Shown: positions 1 to 5,041 of the stretch, piece by piece | Numbering within the stretch: position 1 is the stretch's first letter | Layout: the number at the start of each line of letters is the position of its first letter | Made by a program: the position numbers and the translations under genes | Notes under the pieces: generated by a model | The model's input: the letters and a program-made list of their open reading frames with translations, nothing else | Database searches by the model: none | What the model was told of the DNA's origin: nothing | Assembly (NCBI GenBank): GCA_041477005.1 | Contig: JBGOUJ010000481.1 | Location: 1 to 6,020 of the forward strand | DNA length: 6,020 nucleotides | Source: JBGOUJ01 sp041477005 | GTDB lineage: Bacteria; Acidobacteriota; Terriglobia; Bryobacterales; JACQDG01 | Direction of reading: 5' to 3'

Positions 1-1
1 G

Positions 2-370
2 ACAAGGGCGTTTACATTCGAGCTTTCACCTCCCGAGTCACCTCCAAGAGATGTCGAATATTACTACGCGGGCAAACAGCCAATTCCCGCGACCGGACTT
101 TCACCGGCAAGACAAGCAGCATTATGGGCTGCAAGCGGAGACGCAGAGGCCGAAAACAAAGGGTTCCCTCAGCGCGCTCGGCGTCTCCGCGGTGAATCGA
201 ATCGGTTTTTCAGCAGCCTGCCGGATCTGGAAGCGCTGCCGTCCGAGGTTTTTGTTGGGATAAGACCGATGGCGAGAGTATCGAACGCTCACCCGTCCAG
301 GCAGGTACACCTTTCCTCACCTGAATCCGAACCATTTTGGGGTCAAGACTGTCTGCGTGCAACTCAGTGA
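2..370 (+). CDS. Partial open frame entering from the left edge, unrecognised
   Basis: Reading from base 2 there is an uninterrupted frame of 122 codons ending in TGA at 368-370. It has no early in-frame start codon, so if real it is the C-terminal part of a gene that begins outside the window. The predicted peptide is polar, with an early segment EYYYAGKQPIPATGLSPARQ, and has no membrane segment or motif I recognise. The third codon positions are not GC-rich, unlike the genes to the right, so it may be a decayed or foreign gene or simply a chance open frame. It overlaps the longest form of the antitoxin-like gene by a few bases. I see no RNA gene or repeat in this stretch. No function is proposed. 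Confidence 0.27.
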   Translation, partial: TRAFTFELSPPESPPRDVEYYYAGKQPIPATGLSPARQAALWAASGDAEAENKGFPQRARRLRGESNRFFSSLPDLEALPSEVFVGIRPMARVSNAHPSRQVHLSSPESEPFWGQDCLRATQ

Positions 371-429
371 TGGCCGATGGCTCGCGGCTGAGGTTCAAGA
401 ACAGACTGCGGCCGTAGCCGATACGAAGA

Positions 430-435
430 AAGGAG
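430..435 (+). promoter_or_regulatory. Shine-Dalgarno site deciding the antitoxin start
   Basis: AAGGAG lies 11 bases before a GTG at 447. It is the only good ribosome-binding sequence near the possible starts of the antitoxin-like gene. The more upstream in-frame GTG at 357 has none and would overlap the preceding open frame, so GTG 447 is preferred. Confidence 0.5.
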
Positions 436-446
436 CGGAAAGCGCC

Positions 447-716
447 GTGCGGAGCAAGGTTCTCGCAAGGGCGAGGTCTCTTGGCGCGTCCTCGCTTCCG
501 CCCGGCGACAACGGCGACAACACCTCAAGACGTCCTACATTCGATTTCTATGCGGCACCATCCGCGGCGGAACTGGCGCGCGCACAGGGCGTGGGGCGGA
601 TTCGCAGGGTACACCAGCTTCGCGCGTTCAATGACCCTGACCCGAAGGAAGCTGAATGGTTTGCGCGCGAAGTACGTCGCTGGCGCCGTGAGGGCCAGCC
701 GCGAGCAGCGCGTTGA
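447..716 (+). CDS. Antitoxin-like small protein upstream of a PIN-domain toxin
   Basis: An 89-residue basic protein beginning at GTG 447 after AAGGAG; the frame stays open back to GTG 357, which would give 119 residues. The first 30 or so residues are low in recognisable features. From about residue 31 it reads TFDFYAAPSAAELARAQGV, then an acidic turn (FNDPDPKEAEWF) and a C-terminal helix REVRRWRREG. This short layout (FDFY, then ELAxxQGV, then xFxxxVRxWRREG) resembles the small antitoxins found immediately before VapC-type PIN toxins. Its TGA stop overlaps the TTG start of the PIN frame (TTGA at 713-716), the coupling usual in toxin-antitoxin pairs. It would bind and neutralise the toxin and probably repress its own promoter. 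The partner is broken, so it may be an orphan antitoxin or be drifting. The assignment rests on context plus motif style; the antitoxin family is not named. Confidence 0.55.
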   Translation: MRSKVLARARSLGASSLPPGDNGDNTSRRPTFDFYAAPSAAELARAQGVGRIRRVHQLRAFNDPDPKEAEWFAREVRRWRREGQPRAAR

Positions 717-1026
717 GCGAAATACTCCTGGGCACCGATGTCGTGTCCTATCTCTTGAATCGTCACAGTTTGGCCGCCGCCTATGAAGAGCTGCTCATTG
801 GATGCACGCCGTTGATCTCCTTCATGACCCTCGCGGAGATGTAGCTGGTGGCGCTCAAAAGGAATTGGGGGCCGCGCCGTCTGGCCGAAAGGTTTGCCTC
901 TCCTGCGCGCAGGTCTGCAGCGCGGCCGAAAGTAAAGGGGCGCGGGCTGGAAGTGCTTTCAGCGCGGCGATTCCAGGCGGACCGGGGAGAGATTGCCCTG
1001 GGCGCGACCTTGGCTGCCATCAACGT
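713..1026 (+). pseudogene. vapC: Broken VapC-type PIN-domain ribonuclease toxin
   Basis: The frame starts at TTG 713, inside the antitoxin stop, and reads LSEILLGTDVVSYLLNRHSL, then a stretch ending in ISFMTLAEM before TAG at 842-844. This is the start of a VapC PIN domain, an Mg-dependent RNase: first strand with the LLDT[N/D]VVSYLL motif, then the SFMTLAE motif carrying the second acidic residue. Two lesions are visible. The first catalytic Asp is Gly (GGC, one base from GAC), and the Tyr that normally follows the AE[L/M] of this motif is TAG. Beyond the stop the same frame continues with VALKRNWGPRRLAER, the expected next helix. It then loses similarity to the family, so the third and fourth acidic residues cannot be placed. 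The 3' end is approximate and runs up to the end of the convergent hydrolase gene. The toxin is almost certainly inactive. Stop-codon readthrough would still give a protein lacking the first Asp. Confidence 0.75.
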
Positions 1027-2217
1027 CTATTTCTGTATCGCAGCGATACAGGTCCGGACCGAGTCGCAGCCGGTGGGGGCGGGGCGGAGGCGGGGCGCTT
1101 GGCCGTGGCGGTCGAGCAGGCCGAAGCCGTACTGCTCGTCGCCGAAGCGGGGGGCGTCGAAGACCTGCCAGAGGATGATGTAGGGGCAGCCCCAGGATGC
1201 GGCGGCTTCGACGGCGGTGACCAAGCGCGGCAGAACGCCGCCGGTGGGTAGGGGCTCGAAACGGTCGCGGGCGAAGCCGAGCTCGCCGGCGGCGATGAAA
1301 TGGTCGCCGAAGAGTCGCCGGCCGGCCGGGGAAAGCGAGGGGCGCGCGCGGTCGCGGATGCGGTCGAGGTCGCGGCGCAGGCGAAGCGCTATTTCGGCGG
1401 GGGCGACGTCGGTGTTTTGCGTTTCGTAAGGCGAGTTGATCGATTCGTAGGTCGAGTAGAGGAGCAGGTCGAAGCGGATCCGGGGGACCACATCGCGCAG
1501 AGCGTTCCAGCGGCCCTGGGGGCTCTTGACGAAGGCGCCGCCGGAGGACGCGAGCGCCAGGTTGACCAGGGAGATCTCGAAGCCGTGGAGAATTCTCAGG
1601 CGGGCGGAAGGATGCCGCGCGCGGGCCTGCTCGATCGCTTCGTGGCGGGCGCCGGTCCAGGCGATCATGTTGTCGACGGCTCGCTGGGGCGAGCCGGTGT
1701 AGTTCATGATTTCGAGCATCTTGTCGTCGGATTCGGAGTTGGCGATGACCACCGTCTTGGGCGATTCTCCGAAATGCGCGTAGAGGAATTCGCAGAGATC
1801 GGCGATCTGGCGGCGCTCCGCCTCGCCGGCGGCAGGAGTCCAGGGACGGAGGAGGTTGAGGTCGTCGGGCCCTGCGCCGTAATCCACCGCGGCATAGGTG
1901 GTCAGGATGATGGCTTCCAGCTTAGGGTCTTCGAGGGCGGCGCGGTAGCGAGGGAGAGCCACGATGCGGGCGGGGGTCCGGTCGGCGCCGAGGTCGTCGG
2001 AGGCGAAAGCTTCCGGGGAGCCTACGTGATGGATGTAGTCGTAGCGGGGGCCCAGGTAGAAGCGGAAGACCCTCGCGCCTAGGGCGGTGACCTGAAGCCG
2101 GGCCTGGGTGAGGATGTCGGCTGGATTGTTCTCGACGGGGACTCCCGACCACTGGTAGAAGCCCAGGCGGGAGAGCAGAATGACACTGCCGAGGAATGCC
2201 GATGAGCTCCGGTTCAT
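1027..2217 (-). CDS. Putative glycoside hydrolase, clan GH-A-like TIM barrel
   Basis: A 396-residue protein and the last gene of the minus-strand operon; its ATG overlaps the stop of the membrane-protein gene (ATGA, 2214-2217), so translation is probably coupled. I see no Shine-Dalgarno site. The first 20 residues contain a weak hydrophobic run (AFLGSVILLSRLGF) that could be a signal or anchor, though it lacks a clear basic start. The rest has the alternating strand/helix pattern of a TIM barrel: GARVFRFYLGPRYDY (48-62), TVVIANSESDD (155-165), RLRILHGFEISLV (207-219), FDLLLYSTYESIN (249-261), DHFIAAGELGF (305-315) and CPYIILWQVFDAP (344-356), then a GLLDRHG turn. In clan GH-A enzymes an NE at the end of strand 4 and an E on strand 7 are acid/base and nucleophile. 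E162 (in NSE) and E312 (in GELG) sit in corresponding places, with W350 on the last strand. Substrate unknown. It could instead be a non-catalytic barrel protein, since the usual NEP is NSE here. Confidence 0.6.
   Translation of the reverse strand: MNRSSSAFLGSVILLSRLGFYQWSGVPVENNPADILTQARLQVTALGARVFRFYLGPRYDYIHHVGSPEAFASDDLGADRTPARIVALPRYRAALEDPKLEAIILTTYAAVDYGAGPDDLNLLRPWTPAAGEAERRQIADLCEFLYAHFGESPKTVVIANSESDDKMLEIMNYTGSPQRAVDNMIAWTGARHEAIEQARARHPSARLRILHGFEISLVNLALASSGGAFVKSPQGRWNALRDVVPRIRFDLLLYSTYESINSPYETQNTDVAPAEIALRLRRDLDRIRDRARPSLSPAGRRLFGDHFIAAGELGFARDRFEPLPTGGVLPRLVTAVEAAASWGCPYIILWQVFDAPRFGDEQYGFGLLDRHGQAPRLRPAPTGCDSVRTCIAAIQK
1033..1051. repeat. Near-perfect 19-base palindrome
   Basis: CTGTATCGC, one central base, then GCGATACAG: two 9-base arms that are exact reverse complements. 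It lies inside the last codons of the hydrolase gene, directly beside the junction with the degraded toxin DNA. A one-base spacer is too tight for a normal RNA hairpin, so a protein-binding or recombination site is more natural than a terminator. It could also be chance. Confidence 0.4.
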
Positions 2218-3659
2218 TGGATCTCAATCGTGACGGGATCGCTGCGGCTGCCGCCGGCTTCAACCTCGATCGGGGTCGGGCCGGGATGGAGGTCGTTAGG
2301 GAGGCGGGCGTTGACCTGGAGGTCGCCCGCATAAAGGACTTCGGCGGGGCGGCCGGCCGCCAGGACTCGCGTCGGGCCGGCGAAGGCGAGATCGGTTCCG
2401 TAGATGGTGATGACTGTGCCGGGGCCAAAGGGCGGAGGGGTGTGGCGAATGCCGTCTATGATGCCGCCGGGGTTGATCGCGGGTAGGGCGCGGGCGGGGA
2501 GCGGGGAAACGGCGGAGCGGGCGAGCCAGCGAGGCGCAGACAGAACCATGTTCACGAGGCCGGTGCGCTGCGGGTCGAGCAGGAGAAAGCCGATCGGGTC
2601 GTGGAGGCATTCGAGAGGGCGGCCGTCGAGGGTCGCGGTCCAGCCGGAGGCGGCGTTTTGTCGCACCAATATCATGTCGTCCGGGCCGAGGTCGGCGCGG
2701 ATTTCGGCGGTCCCGGGCGCCGTCCAGCGAAGGCCGGCGGCTTCGGGTCGGTTGGCCCAATTCACGTAGGCGAGCAGCGCGGCGCGGTCGTAGAGGCTGC
2801 GAAAGCGGGGCAGCCCGCGCCACTGATAGCGCGAGACCAGCACGGCCGGGGCCGGCCGCGCCACCGAAATCTCGTAGACTCGATAGCCGGCCCGGTCTTC
2901 GTATTCGGCTTCGAGGGCCGCGCCGTACTGGCCTGAGCTCGCGCTGACCAGATGGCTCGCGCCGAGCGCTTCGAGCCAGAGCAGGGAATAGCGGACCGGG
3001 ACGCCCGAGGGGCGCAGGATGAGGTCTTCGGCCTGGCGGCGGATGGGGTTGAAGGCCGTCTGCGGGGCTGGTTTGCCCAGAGACAGCTCGCCGAGGGCGC
3101 TCTTGCCGGGGGCGTGGCGCTCGAGCCAGGCCAGTGTCGCGGCCTCGACGGCGGGCGGAGCGTCCCGGCGGGCGAAAAGCCGCTCCCAGCCCAGGCCCGC
3201 GGCGAACACCGTGACGCAGGCGGCGATCGGGAAAAGGCGCCGGCGGTGCGCGGCGACGTAGCCGGCGACCAGGGCGATCGCCAGCTCGAGCACGGAGCGA
3301 TTGGGCGCCAGGCAGAAAGCGAGGGCGGTCCAGCCGGCGGGCAAAGCGAGCCATCGCGCCAGGTAGAAAACGAGGACGGGGCTGACAGCACTCGCAATAC
3401 CCATCACCAGAAGCTCGGCGCGCTCCGCTGACAGGCCCGTGGAAGCGACGGCGGCAACCAGGGCGGGGACGAGCGGATCTCCCGCCGCCCACGCGGGCGA
3501 GCCGCCGCTCCAGTGGGGCTGCCATTGCCAGAATCGCAAAGAAGCCGCCGGCCCTCGGTCCCACGCGGCGGCTGAGGGGCGCGGATCATGGAGCATTCGC
3601 GGAGCGGCCAGCGCCAGTGCGAGCAGGAATAGAGCTAGGGGAGCAGGCAGGCGGCTCAT
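2214..3659 (-). CDS. Membrane protein with YfhO-like region and Solibacter-type C-terminal Ig domain
   Basis: A 481-residue protein. The frame is open further upstream, but ATG 3659 is chosen because it begins a typical hydrophobic N-terminus (MSRLPAPLALFLLALALAAP) and overlaps the methyltransferase stop as ATGA; residues read from further upstream are arginine/proline-rich shadow sequence. There are about six hydrophobic segments in the first 160 residues (roughly 5-20, 62-76, 82-101, 104-118, 122-136, 142-157). A soluble part follows (about 170-385), with GASHLVSAS, YRVYEISVARPAPAVLVSRY and ASGWTATLDGRPLE, the pattern of the C-terminal region of YfhO/GT-C-type membrane proteins (locus where a glycosyl or lipid-linked substrate is handled outside the membrane). 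Residues 394-481 form a separate beta domain, with PGTVITIYGTDLA, then a VLYAGDLQVNARLP stretch and final VTIEIQ, resembling the TIGR03437/IPT-like domain common in Solibacter. The membrane part is short for a GT-C enzyme and shows no clear catalytic DD or DE loop. Function not assigned. Confidence 0.65.
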   Translation of the reverse strand: MSRLPAPLALFLLALALAAPRMLHDPRPSAAAWDRGPAASLRFWQWQPHWSGGSPAWAAGDPLVPALVAAVASTGLSAERAELLVMGIASAVSPVLVFYLARWLALPAGWTALAFCLAPNRSVLELAIALVAGYVAAHRRRLFPIAACVTVFAAGLGWERLFARRDAPPAVEAATLAWLERHAPGKSALGELSLGKPAPQTAFNPIRRQAEDLILRPSGVPVRYSLLWLEALGASHLVSASSGQYGAALEAEYEDRAGYRVYEISVARPAPAVLVSRYQWRGLPRFRSLYDRAALLAYVNWANRPEAAGLRWTAPGTAEIRADLGPDDMILVRQNAASGWTATLDGRPLECLHDPIGFLLLDPQRTGLVNMVLSAPRWLARSAVSPLPARALPAINPGGIIDGIRHTPPPFGPGTVITIYGTDLAFAGPTRVLAAGRPAEVLYAGDLQVNARLPNDLHPGPTPIEVEAGGSRSDPVTIEIQ

Positions 3660-4981
3660 TCGGCGATTTCGATCGCCGCCGGGCTGAAAGCGCGGCCGCG
3701 CAGTCGGATGTGTAACTGATGGGGGCCTGGAGCGATTTCCGGCGGAACTGCGCCGCTGAGGACGTAGCGCTGGGCCAGCGGGTCCACGCAGAAGGGGTCT
3801 AAATCCGAAAGGGCAATGCCGTCGATGTCGGCCGTGAACGCCGGCTCGGGGCCGGCTTCGTCGATGTCGATCTTGATCGATCGCGTCTCGATCCGGCGCT
3901 CGGAAAGAAGATTGATGCCGTCGGTGATCGTGAGCACCCGGGGGGCCAGAGGGGGCGCCGGGATCACGCGCATGCGGGCGAAATTCGAGATCGGCCGATC
4001 GAGCATCCACAGCCGCACGGGAACGGGGCCGGTGGGCGGATCGGGCGGAAGAAAGACGTTGACCTGCACGGGGGCTTTGCGGGTTTTGGGGCCGGCGCCC
4101 GGACGAGTATCAGGCCCGACGTAGCACGGGGGTACGCGCCGGCCGGCGATCTCCGCTTCCAGGTTGTTCAGGTCGGCGGCCGGCGGGAGATTTTCGACCC
4201 ACAGCGAGGCGCAGGCGAAGCGGCCGGCGGCCGGGACGACCGGCTCGTTCGAGTAGGTATTGGTTACCTTGATGAGGCGGGCGGCGGGGTTCGGCGGTTG
4301 CAGGCGGCTCCGCCAGCCGCGCTGCTGCTTGCGGGCGGCGAGCCACATGTCGTGAGTGTCCTGGCCGACCAGCTCGAGGAGCTGGAAGTCCTGCTCGCGG
4401 CAGAAGGCGCGGATCTGCCCGGCCGTGAAGCGGACGCCGCTCCAGGTGTCGGCGGCGCGGGGTTTCTCATCGGGCAGGCTGTTTACCTGGCACTTGAGGA
4501 TGCCGCCGGGCTTCAGCACACGCCAAGCCTCACGCAAGTATTGGAACACCACTTCCCGGCTCGGGATGTGCTGGAAGACGGCGTAGGAATAGCAAAGATC
4601 GAAGGACTCGCCCGTGAGCGAGGCCAAATCGGAGCCGGAGGTCACCGTGGCGGAGGCGTTAGCGATTCCTTCCAGGTTGCGGCGGGCCATCTCGACCATT
4701 TCCGGGGAGACATCCACTCCCACGACGCGGCCGAAGCGGCGACTGAGGGGAACGAGCAGCCGTCCCGGGCCACAGCCGATTTCGAGGGCGGCGAGGCGGC
4801 TGGGGTCATCTGAGAATCGCTCCAGCTCCACCTCGATCGCATGGACGACCGCGGTCGCCGTGGCGAAGAACTCCTCGGCGGTTTGGCCGCGGCGGCCGAA
4901 CGCGACGTAGTAGCGGGCGTCCTCGCGGGCGCGGCGGTCCCAGTCCTCGCGCATGCGATCGTGAATGGCGGGGTCGGGCAT
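3656..4981 (-). CDS. Class I SAM-dependent methyltransferase with beta-rich C-terminal half
   Basis: A 441-residue protein and the first gene of the minus-strand operon. Residues about 64-215 are a Rossmann-fold methyltransferase: motif I LEIGCGPGRL (66-75), acidic end of strand 2 GVDVSPEMVEMARRN (88-102), SFDLCYSYAVFQHIP (126-140) and WRVLKPGGIL (153-162). This is the Methyltransf_11/25 style seen in small-molecule and sugar methylases; it would transfer a methyl from S-adenosylmethionine in the cytoplasm. Residues about 235-441 are not part of that fold. They look like two Ig-like beta domains; the first has AEIAGRRVPPCYVGP and VQVNVFLPPDPPTGPVPVRL, a Solibacter/IPT-like pattern, and the second ends AAIEIAE. 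The start is uncertain: ATG 4981 has no Shine-Dalgarno site. An in-frame TTG at 5035, with GGAG 12 bases before it, would add 18 residues. The much longer open frame continues into the divergent ABC gene and is a shadow. The substrate is probably a glycan, judged only from neighbours. Confidence 0.75.
   Translation of the reverse strand: MPDPAIHDRMREDWDRRAREDARYYVAFGRRGQTAEEFFATATAVVHAIEVELERFSDDPSRLAALEIGCGPGRLLVPLSRRFGRVVGVDVSPEMVEMARRNLEGIANASATVTSGSDLASLTGESFDLCYSYAVFQHIPSREVVFQYLREAWRVLKPGGILKCQVNSLPDEKPRAADTWSGVRFTAGQIRAFCREQDFQLLELVGQDTHDMWLAARKQQRGWRSRLQPPNPAARLIKVTNTYSNEPVVPAAGRFACASLWVENLPPAADLNNLEAEIAGRRVPPCYVGPDTRPGAGPKTRKAPVQVNVFLPPDPPTGPVPVRLWMLDRPISNFARMRVIPAPPLAPRVLTITDGINLLSERRIETRSIKIDIDEAGPEPAFTADIDGIALSDLDPFCVDPLAQRYVLSGAVPPEIAPGPHQLHIRLRGRAFSPAAIEIAE
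3661..3678. other. Perfect 7-bp tetraloop hairpin at the operon junction
   Basis: CGGCGAT, TTCG, ATCGCCG on the plus strand. In the minus-strand mRNA it is CGGCGAU-CGAA-AUCGCCG, inside the last codons of the methyltransferase and ending one base before the ATG of the membrane-protein gene. It could hide or expose that start, which lacks a Shine-Dalgarno site, so that it is opened by ribosomes finishing the upstream gene. It also encodes the chain end IEIA, so the structure may be incidental. Confidence 0.4.
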
Positions 4982-4996
4982 CGGATGGCGGCGCTT

Positions 4997-5014
4997 GACG
5001 GGCGGAAGCCCGTC
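4997..5014. repeat. Palindromic hairpin in the divergent spacer
   Basis: GACGGGC, GGAA loop, GCCCGTC: a perfect 7-bp GC-rich stem with a GNRA-type loop in the plus-strand RNA. It lies between the divergent starts of the methyltransferase (4981) and the ABC gene (5042). It covers the -35 region of the ABC promoter candidate and would be in the 5' leader of the methyltransferase mRNA. It could be an operator, an mRNA structure or one copy of a dispersed REP-like repeat. If the TTG 5035 start of the methyltransferase is used, it is coding. Confidence 0.5.
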
Positions 5015-5021
5015 CCACTCA

Positions 5022-5030
5022 TGATATAAC
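5022..5030 (+). promoter_or_regulatory. Extended -10 promoter candidate for the ABC gene
   Basis: TGATATAAC matches an extended -10 element (TGn then TATAAC, one base off TATAAT). The hexamer ends at 5030, so transcription would begin near 5037, about five bases before ATG 5042. No Shine-Dalgarno sequence is present between them, which fits a leaderless or nearly leaderless mRNA. TTGACG at 4995-5000 looks like a -35 but is 24 bases from the -10 hexamer, too far for a normal pair; extended -10 promoters can work without one. Confidence 0.4.
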
Positions 5031-5041
5031 GGCAATTCACC

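Noticed and set aside
51..263. Plus-strand 70-codon open frame near the left edge
   Set aside because: No ribosome-binding site or recognisable motif, and it competes with the longer frame open from base 2; neither is well supported.
1300..2082. Long plus-strand open frame (260 codons) opposite the hydrolase gene
   Set aside because: It is rich in Gly, Ala, Val and Arg with no domain, and is the antisense shadow of a GC-rich gene with a clear barrel pattern on the minus strand.
2296..3564. Long minus-strand open frame (422 codons) in another frame of the membrane-protein gene
   Set aside because: Its product is almost entirely Arg, Pro, Ala and Gly, typical of a GC-rich shadow; the other frame has a signal-like start, membrane segments and an Ig domain.
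3660..4010. N-terminal extension of the membrane-protein frame
   Set aside because: The extra 117 residues are Arg/Pro-rich shadow of the methyltransferase C-terminal half; ATG 3659 gives a hydrophobic start and a 4-base overlap.
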